Shown: positions 54,829-63,350, counted from the stretch's first letter. The stretch is 64,000 bases of DNA from Streptomyces sp. NK08204 (GCF_020400585.1 NZ_JAINVF010000020.1:62001-126000); one strand, 5' to 3'. Numbers and translations: made by a program. The notes: generated by a model not told the origin, from the sequence alone.

Positions 54829-56343
54829 CTGACCGTCCACCACCTCAACCAGCTCCTGCTCGTCTGCTCCCTCGTCCTGCTCGTCGCCGTCGCGGCCGTC
54901 CGGATCTCCTCACGCAGCGGGCTCCCCAGCCTGCTCGTCTACCTGGGGATCGGCGTCCTCATGGGCCAGGACGGCGTCGGGAACATCCACTTCGACAACG
55001 CCGAGCTGACCCAGGTCATCGGCTACGCGTCCCTCGTCGTCATCCTGGCCGAGGGCGGCCTCGGCACGAAGTGGAAGGAGATCCGGCCGGTCCTGCCGTC
55101 CGCCGCCGTCCTGGCCACGGCAGGGGTCGCCGTCAGCGTCGGCGTCACGGCGGCAGGCGCGCACTATCTGGTCGGCCTGGAGTGGCGGAAGGCGCTCATC
55201 ATCGGCGCGGTGGTCTCCTCCACCGACGCCGCCGCGGTCTTCTCGGTCCTGCGGAAAATCCCCCTCCCCGCACGCGTGACGGGCACGCTGGAGGCGGAGT
55301 CCGGTTTCAACGACGCCCCGGTGGTCATCCTCGTCGTCGCCTTCTCCCAGGCAGGCCCCGTCGAGCACTGGTACGTGCTGCTCGGGACCATAGCCCTGGA
55401 GCTGGCCCTCGGCGCCGCCATAGGTCTCGCGGTGGGCTGGTTCGGCTCCTGGGGCCTCAGACACGTGGCCCTGCCCGCCTCCGGCCTCTACCCGATCGCC
55501 GTTCTCGCGATCGCCGTGACGGCGTACGCCGCCGGCGCCCTCGGTCACGGCAGCGGCTTCATGGCCGTCTACCTCGCCGCGATGGTGCTCGGCAACGCCA
55601 AGCTCCCGCACTGGCCCGCCACGCGCGGTTTCGCGGAGGGGCTGGGCTGGATCGCCCAGATCGGCATGTTCGTCCTGCTCGGTCTGCTGGTCACCCCGCA
55701 CGAACTGGGCGGCGACTTCTGGCCCGCCCTGGTCATCGGCCTGGTGCTGACCATGGTGGCCCGCCCACTGAGCGTGGTGCTCAGCCTGGCGCCGTTCCGG
55801 GTGCCCCCGGCGGAGCAGACGCTGATGTCCTGGGCGGGACTGCGGGGCGCGGTGCCCATCATCCTGGCGACCATCCCCATGGTGAACGGCGTCAGCGACA
55901 GCCGTCACATCTTCAACATCGTCTTCGTGCTGGTCGTCGTCTACACCGTCGTCCAGGGGCCGACACTGCCCTGGCTGGCGCGCCTGCTGCGCCTCGGCGA
56001 GGCGGGCGAGGCGGCCGACCTCGGTATCGAGTCGGCGCCCCTGGAGCGGCTGCGCGGGCATCTGCTGTCCGTGTCGGTCCCGGAGGGCTCGCGGATGCAC
56101 GGCGTGGAGGTCAACGAGCTGCGGCTGCCGGCCGGGGCCGCCGTCACCCTCGTCGTACGGGAGGGGACGTCGTTCGTACCGCTCCCCACGACGGTGCTGC
56201 GGCACGGGGACGAACTCCTCGTGGTGGCCACCGACCCGGTCCGCGACGCGGCGGAGCGCCGGCTGCGCGCGGTCGCGCAGGGCGGCAAGCTGGCCGGATG
56301 GCTGGGCCTGGACGGGCCGGGGACAGGCGGCAAAGCCAGGTGA
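54829..56343 (+). CDS. CPA-family cation/proton antiporter with RCK-C domain, CTG start
   Basis: A 504-residue K+/H+ (or Na+/H+) antiporter. About 12-13 membrane helices, with the ion-site acidic motif VSSTDAAAVFSVL and EAESGFNDAPVVILV, then a C-terminal TrkA-C/RCK-C regulatory domain (about 390-490). The first ATG, at 54961, would delete most of the first helix. The frame is open upstream to a CTG at 54829 with a strong GGGGAGG seven bases before it, and there is no ATG, GTG or TTG between. I therefore place the start at CTG. Divergent from the acylase gene. Confidence 0.88.
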   Translation: MTVHHLNQLLLVCSLVLLVAVAAVRISSRSGLPSLLVYLGIGVLMGQDGVGNIHFDNAELTQVIGYASLVVILAEGGLGTKWKEIRPVLPSAAVLATAGVAVSVGVTAAGAHYLVGLEWRKALIIGAVVSSTDAAAVFSVLRKIPLPARVTGTLEAESGFNDAPVVILVVAFSQAGPVEHWYVLLGTIALELALGAAIGLAVGWFGSWGLRHVALPASGLYPIAVLAIAVTAYAAGALGHGSGFMAVYLAAMVLGNAKLPHWPATRGFAEGLGWIAQIGMFVLLGLLVTPHELGGDFWPALVIGLVLTMVARPLSVVLSLAPFRVPPAEQTLMSWAGLRGAVPIILATIPMVNGVSDSRHIFNIVFVLVVVYTVVQGPTLPWLARLLRLGEAGEAADLGIESAPLERLRGHLLSVSVPEGSRMHGVEVNELRLPAGAAVTLVVREGTSFVPLPTTVLRHGDELLVVATDPVRDAAERRLRAVAQGGKLAGWLGLDGPGTGGKAR

Positions 56344-56381
56344 TCGACCCCGGCGTGCTCATTTTCACAGGGGCACAAGAC

Positions 56382-56410
56382 CTTGATCCCTGTACTATCA
56401 AGGAATCAAG
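56382..56410 (+). promoter_or_regulatory. CTTGAT/ATCAAG inverted repeat plus extra half-site upstream of MFS gene
   Basis: CTTGAT (56382-56387) and ATCAAG (56397-56402) form an inverted repeat with a nine-base spacer, and a second ATCAAG follows at 56405-56410. It could be an operator for a GntR- or MarR-like regulator. The remaining bases to 56596 hold a short open frame from ATG 56416 that I do not consider a gene. Confidence 0.45.
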
Positions 56411-56596
56411 GCATCATGATCGATCCAACTCTGCCTGACGCAGAGCTGGCGCGACCGTATGGCGGCCGGGACGTCCCCACAGTGGCACCGGTATCTACCG
56501 CAGTTCCGCGCAAGAGGACAGCTCTCGGCGCCCCCGCGCGGCGGACACGCCCGCACGACAGGGGTGGCGCTACCAGGCGGCAGAAAGGCACGGGCC

Positions 56597-57892
56597 GTGG
56601 CGACCACGGTCACCACCGATGCGGCGGAGAACCCGCCGGCGTCCCCCCGCCCGGGATACGGACAGCTGCTGCGCACCCGCGGCGCCTGGACGTTCCTGCT
56701 CCCCGGTTTCGCGGCGCGGCAGCCGTTCGCGATGCTCACCATCTCCATCGTGCTGCTCGTACAGCACACCACCGGCTCCTACGGCGCCGCGGGCGCGGCG
56801 GCGGCGGCCACCGGCGTCTCCATGGCGCTGTTCGCGCCCTACAGCGGTCGCCTCGCCGACCGTTACGGCCAGCGCGCCGTGCTGATCCCCGGCGTCCTCG
56901 TGCACACCGTGTCGGGGCTGTCCCTGACCGCGCTCGCTCTGGCCCACGCGCCCCTGTGGGCGCTGTTCGCGGCGGCCGTCCCGACCGGCGCCTCGGTGCC
57001 GCAGGTCGGGCCCATGGTGCGCGCCCGCTGGGGCATGAAGCTGCAGGGCTCGCCCCTGATGACCACCGCGGCGGCGTTCGAGTCCGTCACCGACGAGCTG
57101 ACCTTCGTCCTCGGCCCCCTGCTGGCGACCGCGCTGTGCACCGCCGTGAGCCCGGCCGCGGGGCTGGTGACGGAGGCCGCGCTGACCCTCGTCGGCGGTC
57201 TGCTGTTCGCCGCGCAGAGAAGCACGCAGCCGCCGGTGAGCGCCGAGAGCGGGCACGCGCGCGTGGAGCACGCCTCCGCGCTGCGCGTGCCGGGTGTGCG
57301 CGTGCTGGTCGTGACCTTCCTGGGCATCGGCTCGGTCTTCGGCGGCATGCAGGTCTCGCTGGCCGCATTCACCGAGTCGATCGGCGAGCCCGGCCTGAAC
57401 GGCGTGCTGTACGGCGTCTTCGCCGCGGGAAACATGCTCTCCGGCGTCGCGTGCGGCGCGATCGCCTGGAAGGCCGCACCGCAGCGGCGCCTGGTCGTCG
57501 GCTACACGGCGCTCGCGCTGGCCGCGTCCGCGCTGTGGACGGCGCACTCGGTGCTGCTGCTGGCCGCTCTCGGCCTGCTGGTCGGCATGTGCATCGCACC
57601 GGCGCTGATCACCGGCTACACGCTGGTCGAGGGCCTGGTCCCGGCCGGTGCCCGCACCGAGGCCTTCACCTGGCTGACCGGCGCCGTCGCCCTCGGCCAG
57701 GCGGCGGCCGTCACCGTCGCCGGGCAGCTGGAGGACCGGCTCTGGGACGGCGCGGGGTTCCTGGTGCCGATGGCCGGCACCGTGCTCGCGCTGGCGATCC
57801 TGCTGGCGCTGCGGTCGCTGCTGGTCACCCGGCCCCGGAACCGTGCCGTCGCACGTGGCGTCGGTCACCGCGTCCCGGTGACGGTGGACTGA
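56597..57892 (+). CDS. Major facilitator superfamily transporter
   Basis: A 431-residue transporter with about 12 helices in two halves. The MFS loop motif GRLADRYGQRAVLIPG (about residues 82-97) is clear. No signature tells the substrate; the resemblance is to drug or sugar-efflux type actinobacterial MFS proteins. GTG 56597 is chosen (AAAGG upstream). An in-frame upstream start would add 46 Arg-rich residues with no ribosome site. Confidence 0.88.
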   Translation: MATTVTTDAAENPPASPRPGYGQLLRTRGAWTFLLPGFAARQPFAMLTISIVLLVQHTTGSYGAAGAAAAATGVSMALFAPYSGRLADRYGQRAVLIPGVLVHTVSGLSLTALALAHAPLWALFAAAVPTGASVPQVGPMVRARWGMKLQGSPLMTTAAAFESVTDELTFVLGPLLATALCTAVSPAAGLVTEAALTLVGGLLFAAQRSTQPPVSAESGHARVEHASALRVPGVRVLVVTFLGIGSVFGGMQVSLAAFTESIGEPGLNGVLYGVFAAGNMLSGVACGAIAWKAAPQRRLVVGYTALALAASALWTAHSVLLLAALGLLVGMCIAPALITGYTLVEGLVPAGARTEAFTWLTGAVALGQAAAVTVAGQLEDRLWDGAGFLVPMAGTVLALAILLALRSLLVTRPRNRAVARGVGHRVPVTVD

Positions 57893-57922
57893 TCCCGGGG
57901 AATGCGTCACTATGGACCGTCG

Positions 57923-57949
57923 TTAGCACTCATTGAGTGAGAGTGCCAG
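57923..57949 (+). promoter_or_regulatory. CIRCE-like HrcA operator
   Basis: TTAGCACTC-N9-GAGTGCCAG compared with the CIRCE consensus TTAGCACTC-N9-GAGTGCTAA: left arm identical, spacer exact, right arm 7 of 9. It lies immediately before the AGGAGG of the FmdB-family gene, with a possible TATGGA -10 upstream at about 57911. Confidence 0.65.
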
Positions 57950-57959
57950 GAGGAAGACA

Positions 57960-58274
57960 GTGCCGACCTACCAGTACCAGTGCACCGAGTGCGGCGAGGG
58001 CCTCGAGGCGGTGCAGAAGTTCACCGACGACGCCCTGACCGAGTGCCCGAGCTGCCAGGGCCGCCTGAAGAAGGTGTTCTCCGCGGTCGGCATCGTCTTC
58101 AAGGGGTCCGGTTTCTACCGCAACGACTCCCGCGGCTCCACGTCGAGCAGCACCCCGGCGTCGAAGCCGGCCGGTTCCTCGTCGTCCGACTCGAAGGCGT
58201 CTTCTTCGTCTTCTTCGTCGTCTTCGTCGTCCTCGGCGTCCTCGTCGGGTTCCGCCAGCAGCTCCGCTGCCTGA
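57960..58274 (+). CDS. FmdB-family zinc-ribbon protein
   Basis: A 104-residue protein. The N-terminal FmdB ribbon PTYQYQCTECGEGLEAVQKF with a second knuckle CPSC (residues about 7-35) is the FmdB/YHYH-type zinc domain. The C-terminal 55 residues are a Ser-dominated low-complexity tail coded by TCG/TCT/TCC repeats. GTG 57960 follows AGGAGG. The CIRCE-like site upstream suggests heat or protein-stress control. Function unknown; FmdB proteins were first linked to formamidase operons. Confidence 0.88.
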   Translation: MPTYQYQCTECGEGLEAVQKFTDDALTECPSCQGRLKKVFSAVGIVFKGSGFYRNDSRGSTSSSTPASKPAGSSSSDSKASSSSSSSSSSSSASSSGSASSSAA

Positions 58275-58287
58275 GAAGTCTCACCGG

Positions 58288-58315
58288 GACCCTGCCGTCG
58301 TACGACGGCAGGGTC
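58288..58315. terminator. Hairpin terminator after FmdB-family gene
   Basis: A perfect 28-base palindrome (GACCCTGCCGTC-GTAC-GACGGCAGGGTC), 13 bases after the stop codon, followed by TTC. Confidence 0.85.
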
Positions 58316-58412
58316 TTCGGCGTCCCTCCCCGGCATGGGCTCCGTCCCCGCCGCCGGGCCCTTCCCCGGCACCGGCTGCCCCGTCCTGGCACCGCCAGCT
58401 AATGTGCTCGAC

Positions 58413-59246
58413 ATGGCGAACGCAGAGATCGGCGTAATCGGCGGATCGGGTTTCTACTCGTTCCTGGACGACGTGACCGAGGTCCAGGTCGAGACCCCCT
58501 ACGGCCCGCCCAGCGACTCCCTCTTCCTCGGTGAGATCGCCGGCCGGCGGGTCGCCTTCCTGCCCCGGCACGGCCGCGGACACCACCTGCCGCCGCACCG
58601 GATCAACTACCGCGCCAACCTCTGGGCCCTCCGGTCGGTCGGGGCCCGCCAGATCCTCGGCCCCTGCGCCGTGGGCGGCCTGCGCCCCGAGTACGGGCCG
58701 GGCACGCTGCTCGTGCCGGACCAGCTGGTCGACCGTACGAAGTCCCGGCAGCAGACGTACTTCGACGGGCTTCCGCTGCCCGACGGCACCATGCCGAACG
58801 TCGTGCACGTGTCGATGGCCGACCCCTACTGCCCCGCTGGGCGGGCAGCCGCGCTGAAGGCCGCCCGCGGACAGGACTGGGAGCCGGTGGACGGCGGCAC
58901 GCTGGTCGTCGTCGAGGGGCCCCGCTTCTCCACCCGTGCCGAATCGTTGTGGCACCAGGCGCAGGGCTGGTCGGTCGTGGGCATGACCGGGCATCCCGAG
59001 GCGGTGCTCGCCCGGGAACTGGAGCTGTGCTACACGTCCCTGACCCTGGTCACCGACCTCGACGCCGGCGCCGAGACCGGCGAGGGCGTCTCGCACGAGG
59101 AGGTGCTGCGGGTGTTCGCGGCCAACGTGGACCGGCTGCGGGGCGTCCTGTTCGACGCGGTGGCGGCGCTGCCGGAGACCGGCACGCGGGACTGCCTGTG
59201 CGTGAACGCGCTCGGCGGGATGGATCCGGGCTTCGCACTGCCCTAG
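58413..59246 (+). CDS. mtnP: S-methyl-5'-thioadenosine phosphorylase
   Basis: Cleaves methylthioadenosine to adenine and methylthioribose-1-phosphate, recycling the by-product of polyamine and quorum-signal synthesis. The 277-residue protein has N-terminal GVIGGSGFYSFL, phosphate-site RHGRGHHLPPHRINYRAN, GPRFSTRAES and the substrate motif GMTGHPEAVLARELELCY. ATG 58413 is used; GTG 58404 is three codons upstream. Closely related purine phosphorylases cannot be excluded. Confidence 0.9.
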   Translation: MANAEIGVIGGSGFYSFLDDVTEVQVETPYGPPSDSLFLGEIAGRRVAFLPRHGRGHHLPPHRINYRANLWALRSVGARQILGPCAVGGLRPEYGPGTLLVPDQLVDRTKSRQQTYFDGLPLPDGTMPNVVHVSMADPYCPAGRAAALKAARGQDWEPVDGGTLVVVEGPRFSTRAESLWHQAQGWSVVGMTGHPEAVLARELELCYTSLTLVTDLDAGAETGEGVSHEEVLRVFAANVDRLRGVLFDAVAALPETGTRDCLCVNALGGMDPGFALP

Positions 59247-59396
59247 GGGCCTGCCCGGCGAAACTGCCGGAATTCCTCGTTCGGGTGGCCGAGTTGTCCC
59301 CAATCGGCGGGGAGTCCACCGGCTCCGGCGGGATTCGGCGCGAGGCGTCATCGTGACAGCGCAAGCCGAATTCCTCGTCGCAGGCGGTGATTTCCG

Positions 59397-60026
59397 TTGA
59401 CTCTGCCCCCGTCGTCGTACCCGACCACGCACCCGGACCTGACCCCGGCCCCGCCGTCACGCCCGTCCTCCACCCGCTCCCCTCTCCCGCCGCCCCTGCG
59501 TCTGCCGCATCCGCTGGGCACCGACGCCCCCGCGACCCGCGAGGTCCCGCACTTCGCTCCGGTGCACGTGCGCGGCGGGCGGTATCAGCTGCAACGGCTC
59601 GTGCGGCATCGTCGGCGGGCCGTCGCGGCCGGTCTCGCCGTGACCGCCGCCGCGCTCGTGGCGGCCGGTCCGCGAACCGCCGCGGAACCGCACCCCGCGG
59701 AGCGGGCCCAGGGACGCCCGGCCGGTCAGCCGGTGCACCGGCACCCTGCGGCGGCCCTGGTGACGGCACCCGTGCGGATCGCCGACGCCGCCACCGTCCG
59801 GCTGCTACGACCCGGCGACCGGGTCGACGTCATCGCGGCGCAGGACCCGCAGACCGGCGGCAGCGCCCGGGTGCTCGCACGCGGGGTGCGGGTGACGGAA
59901 CTGCCGGAGCCCCTGGAGGGCGCCGCCGAGAGCGGGGCGCTGGTCGTCCTGTCGGTGCCGCGGGCGACCGCGGCGCGGCTCGTCGGGGCGAGCGCCACGG
60001 CACGGCTGGCGGTGACACTGTGCTGA
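59397..60026 (+). CDS. SAF-domain protein, CpaB/RcpC-like
   Basis: A 209-residue protein from TTG 59397. A Pro-rich N-terminus (about 1-45), a membrane helix (AVAAGLAVTAAALVAAG, about 75-92), then a CpaB/RcpC-type domain with the conserved stretch RIADAATVRLLRPGDRVDVIAA. CpaB proteins assemble Flp/Tad pili, but no other pilus genes are in view, so its role here is open. The 150 bases before it show nothing recognisable. Confidence 0.8.
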   Translation: MTLPPSSYPTTHPDLTPAPPSRPSSTRSPLPPPLRLPHPLGTDAPATREVPHFAPVHVRGGRYQLQRLVRHRRRAVAAGLAVTAAALVAAGPRTAAEPHPAERAQGRPAGQPVHRHPAAALVTAPVRIADAATVRLLRPGDRVDVIAAQDPQTGGSARVLARGVRVTELPEPLEGAAESGALVVLSVPRATAARLVGASATARLAVTLC

Positions 60027-60176
60027 ACGGGTCCGTACGTCTTCACGTCTTCTCGGCGGCTCGCTGTCCATCCAGTCCCTCGATCCATGGTCGGGATTGG
60101 ACACCATGGCCGCACCGTGCCGTAGGTTGCGGAGCGTTTGCTTCCCCACCCTGTGCACGCGAGGAGAGTCCCCTAG

Positions 60177-60653
60177 GTGAGCGCGAAGAAGGAACCGAGC
60201 GTCTGGCAAGGCTTCAAAGCCTTCCTCATGCGCGGAAACGTCGTCGATCTGGCGGTCGCGGTGGTCATCGGCGCCGCCTTCACCAACATCGTGAACTCGG
60301 TGGTGAAGGGGGTCATCAACCCGCTGGTCGGCGCCATCGGCACGCAGAACCTGGACCACTACAGCTCGTGCCTGAAGGACCCGTGCTCGGTGAGCGCGGA
60401 CGGCACGGTCAAGAGCGGCGTGCCGATCCTTTGGGGCTCCGTCCTCGGCGCCACGCTCACCTTCGTGATCACCGCGGCGGTGGTGTACTTCCTGATGGTC
60501 CTGCCGATGTCGAAGTACCTGGCCCGGCAGGCGGCCCAGAAGGCGGCGCGCGAGGGCACGAAGGAGGTCATCGAGGTGACCGAGCTGGAAGTCCTCAAGG
60601 AGATCCGCGACGCGCTGCTGGCGCAGCGCGGGTCCGGGCGCGACGCGGGCTAG
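60177..60653 (+). CDS. mscL: Large-conductance mechanosensitive channel
   Basis: A homopentameric channel that opens on hypo-osmotic shock. 158 residues: the amphipathic N-terminal helix, first helix GNVVDLAVAVVIGAAFTNIVNSVV (long run split here as the pore helix), periplasmic loop with a possible Cys pair (SSCLKDPC), second helix, and a cytoplasmic helix bundle rich in Glu/Lys. The start is GTG 60177; a purine-rich GAGGAGAG lies about 10 bases upstream. Confidence 0.95.
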   Translation: MSAKKEPSVWQGFKAFLMRGNVVDLAVAVVIGAAFTNIVNSVVKGVINPLVGAIGTQNLDHYSSCLKDPCSVSADGTVKSGVPILWGSVLGATLTFVITAAVVYFLMVLPMSKYLARQAAQKAAREGTKEVIEVTELEVLKEIRDALLAQRGSGRDAG

Positions 60654-60683
60654 CCATGGGCTAGCCACGCTGCGGCGGACGGA

Positions 60684-60737
60684 ACAACCGGCACAACCGG
60701 CACAACCGGCACAACCGGCACAACCGGCACGACCGGC
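60684..60737. repeat. 9-base tandem repeat ACAACCGGC downstream of mscL
   Basis: Five exact copies of ACAACCGGC followed by ACGACCGGC, between mscL and the small minus-strand ORF. It is non-coding on present evidence and is followed by GACGG/GCCGG-rich sequence to 60773. Confidence 0.9.
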
Positions 60738-60773
60738 GCGGACGGCGCCGGCGGCACGGACGGTGCCGGCGGC

Positions 60774-60950
60774 TCAGAGGTGGTGGGGCGGCTTCTCGTC
60801 CAGGAAGCGCCTCAGCTCGGCGGCGCTGTCACCGTCCGTGCGCTCGCCCCACCCGCGGTCGGTGTCGTCCGAGGACTGCTGGTTCAGCGGGTCGTCGAAG
60901 ACCAGCGCGGCCTTCGGGTCGCGCGGCTCGGGGGCGTGCGTGGCACTCAT
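60774..60950 (-). CDS. 58-residue conserved-looking small protein
   Basis: Read on the minus strand from ATG 60950 with GAGG just upstream. The product is hydrophilic and acidic, starting MSATHAPEPRDPKAALVFDD and ending LRRFLDEKPPHHL. It has no membrane segment and no cysteines. Its GC-rich third positions are consistent with a real gene. No family recognised. It lies between mscL and the LtrA gene. Confidence 0.65.
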   Translation of the reverse strand: MSATHAPEPRDPKAALVFDDPLNQQSSDDTDRGWGERTDGDSAAELRRFLDEKPPHHL

Positions 60951-61036
60951 GCCTCAAGGGTACGGCCCGCGCACGGACAGTCCCCTTGTGAATCCGTTCA
61001 CAAGATTTCGGGGCCGTTTTCTGCTGTGCTGGGGGC

Positions 61037-62275
61037 ATGACGGCGAGTTCCGCTCCGGCGCCCGGCTCACCGGGGGCGCACCACTCCGCGGGGCTCCTGC
61101 GGCGGCTCACCGCGCGCGGGCGCGACGAGGCCCACCGGGTCTCCTCCCCGCTGGAGCTCTTCTTCGACCTGTGTTTCGTCGTGGCGATCGCGCAGGCAGG
61201 CGGGCAACTGGTGCACTCCCTGACCGAGGGGCACCCGGGGCCCGGGGTCCTCAACTACGCGATGCTGTTCTTCGCCATCTGGTGGGCCTGGATGAACTTC
61301 ACCTGGTTCGCCTCGGCGTACGACAACGACGACACGCTGTACCGGGTCGTCACCCTGGTCCAGATCGCCGGTGTCCTGGTCCTGGCGGCCGGTGTCTCGC
61401 AGGCCTTCACGCATCACGACTTCCTGATCATCTGGCTCGGCTATGTGATCATGCGGCTGCCGATGGCCGCACAGTGGCTGAGAGCGGCGCGATCGGCCAC
61501 CGGCGCGGAGCGGACCATGGCACTGCGGTACGCGGGCGGGGTGCTGCTGTGCCAGGTCGGCTGGCTCGGGCTGGTCCTGCTGCCCGTACCCGCCCGGCCG
61601 TGGGTGTTCCTCGTGATGGTGATCGCGGAGCTGAGCGTGCCGGTGTTCGCCGAGCGGGACTGCGCGACGTCCTGGCATCCGCACCACATCGCCGAGCGGT
61701 ACGGCCTGTTCACGATCATCGTGCTCGGCGAGACGATCGCCGCGGCGACGGCCGCCGTGAAATCGGCCGTGGACGAGCAGGGGGCGCTGGGCGAACTGCT
61801 GCCGATCGCGGCAGGCGGCCTGCTGATCGTCTTCTCCGCGTGGTGGATCTACTTCGTGGTGCCCATCCACGGCCACCTGCGCTCCAGCGGTCAGGCGTTC
61901 CTGTGGGGTTACGGCCACTACCTGATCTTCGCCTCGGCCGCGGCGATCGGCGCGGGTCTGGAGGTCGCGGTGGAACAGGCGGTCGGCAAGGCGCACCTCT
62001 CGACGCTGTCCGCCTCGGCGGCGGTGACCGTGCCGACGGCTCTGTACCTGCTGACCGTGTGGGTCCTGCACTCACGGCACTTCAAGGTCGGCATCGCCCA
62101 GCAGTCGGTGCTGCCGGTGGCGGCTGTGCTGGTCGTGTGCTGCACCTTCCTCGGGGAGTGGGCGGTGCTCGCGGCCGGGCTGACGTCCGCCGCCGCGGTG
62201 GCGGCCGGCACGGCGCTGACAGCGCGCATGGCCGCCCGCGAACGCGCGGCGAGCGCCACCGCACCGGCCGGTTGA
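61037..62275 (+). CDS. Low-temperature requirement protein A (LtrA) family
   Basis: A 412-residue membrane protein with about 11-12 helices, recognisable by VSSPLELFFDLCFVVAIAQ at the N-terminus, WWAWMNFTWFASAYDNDD, and RYGLFTIIVLGETIAA. LtrA was described in Listeria for growth in the cold; the molecular function is unknown. ATG 61037. Divergent from the 58-residue ORF. Confidence 0.9.
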   Translation: MTASSAPAPGSPGAHHSAGLLRRLTARGRDEAHRVSSPLELFFDLCFVVAIAQAGGQLVHSLTEGHPGPGVLNYAMLFFAIWWAWMNFTWFASAYDNDDTLYRVVTLVQIAGVLVLAAGVSQAFTHHDFLIIWLGYVIMRLPMAAQWLRAARSATGAERTMALRYAGGVLLCQVGWLGLVLLPVPARPWVFLVMVIAELSVPVFAERDCATSWHPHHIAERYGLFTIIVLGETIAAATAAVKSAVDEQGALGELLPIAAGGLLIVFSAWWIYFVVPIHGHLRSSGQAFLWGYGHYLIFASAAAIGAGLEVAVEQAVGKAHLSTLSASAAVTVPTALYLLTVWVLHSRHFKVGIAQQSVLPVAAVLVVCCTFLGEWAVLAAGLTSAAAVAAGTALTARMAARERAASATAPAG

Positions 62276-62315
62276 GGCACTTCGGGGGGCGCCGGGGTGA
62301 GCCAGACTTGCCCGC

Positions 62316-63350
62316 ATGACAGTTGACGCACTGACAGACGTCGCCGGGCTGCGGGTGGGGCATGCCACCCGCAGCGGGGACGGGTGGCTCACCGGCACCA
62401 CGGTCGTCCTGGCACCCGAGGGCGGAGCGGTCGCCGCCGTGGACGTGCGCGGCGGCGGCCCCGGCACCAAGGAGACCGACGCACTCGACCCTCGCAACAT
62501 GGTGCAGAAGATCGACGCGCTCGTGCTGACCGGAGGCAGCGCGTACGGGCTCGACGCCGCGTCCGGCGTGATGGCCTGGCTGGAGGAGCAAGGGCGCGGG
62601 GTGCGGGTCGGGAGGGATCCGGCGCACGTCGTGCCGGTGGTGCCCGCCGCGTGCGTCTTCGACCTGGGGCGCGGCGGCGACTTCCGAGCCCGCCCGGACG
62701 CGGGGACGGGACGCGAGGCCGTCGAGGCGGCGGCGGCGAGCGCGCTGGGCACGCGGGTGCCGGAGGGGTGCGTGGGTGCCGGCACGGGCGCTGTGGCCGG
62801 GCAGCTCAAGGGCGGCGTGGGGACCGCGAGCACGGTGCTCGGCTCGGGGATCACGGTGGCCGCGCTGGTGGTCGCCAACGCCGCCGGAGCGGTGCTGGAC
62901 CCGGAAACGGGCGTCTTGTACGGGGAGTTCTTCCAGGGGCGGGTGGAGTATCCGCAGGAGCGCGTGCACGAGGCCGCGCGCCGGCGGCTCGCCGAGGCCG
63001 CCGCCGAGAACGCGCCGCCTCCCCTCAACACGACGCTCGCGGTGGTCGCGACCGACGCGGACCTCTCCCGGGCCCAGGCGCAGAAGCTGGCGGGCACGGC
63101 CCACGACGGGATCGCCCGCGCCGTGCGGCCGGTGCACCTGCTGCACGACGGGGACACGGTGTTCGCGCTGGCCACCGGCACGCACGCCCTCGACCCCGCG
63201 CCGAGGTCGTTCAACGACGTCCTCGCGGCCGGCGCGGACGTCGTGATGCGCGCGATCGTCCGGGCCGTACGCGCCGCCGAGCCGGTCGACGGGCCGGGTG
63301 GAGCGTGGCCGTCGTACGAGGAGTTGTACGGAGCGCGGCCGGCACGGTAG
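62316..63350 (+). CDS. P1-family (S58, DmpA-like) aminopeptidase
   Basis: A 344-residue self-cleaving Ntn-type peptidase. N-terminal TDVAGLRVGHATR, the family motif DALVLTGGSAYGLDAASGV, GAGTGAVAGQLKGGVGTAS, and the predicted cleavage/nucleophile region PPLNTTLAVVATDADLS. Members process beta-peptides or L-aminopeptidase substrates. ATG 62316, 40 bases after the LtrA gene, possibly co-transcribed. Confidence 0.9.
   Translation: MTVDALTDVAGLRVGHATRSGDGWLTGTTVVLAPEGGAVAAVDVRGGGPGTKETDALDPRNMVQKIDALVLTGGSAYGLDAASGVMAWLEEQGRGVRVGRDPAHVVPVVPAACVFDLGRGGDFRARPDAGTGREAVEAAAASALGTRVPEGCVGAGTGAVAGQLKGGVGTASTVLGSGITVAALVVANAAGAVLDPETGVLYGEFFQGRVEYPQERVHEAARRRLAEAAAENAPPPLNTTLAVVATDADLSRAQAQKLAGTAHDGIARAVRPVHLLHDGDTVFALATGTHALDPAPRSFNDVLAAGADVVMRAIVRAVRAAEPVDGPGGAWPSYEELYGARPAR

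Noticed and set aside
56416..56596. A separate gene or leader peptide from ATG 56416 before the MFS transporter
   Set aside because: The frame runs on as an Arg/His/Gly-rich shadow of the MFS gene, has no ribosome site and no family resemblance.
59397..60026. Evidence for a complete Tad/Flp pilus locus
   Set aside because: Only a CpaB/RcpC-like protein is present. No CpaF ATPase, TadB/C, prepilin or peptidase genes flank it.
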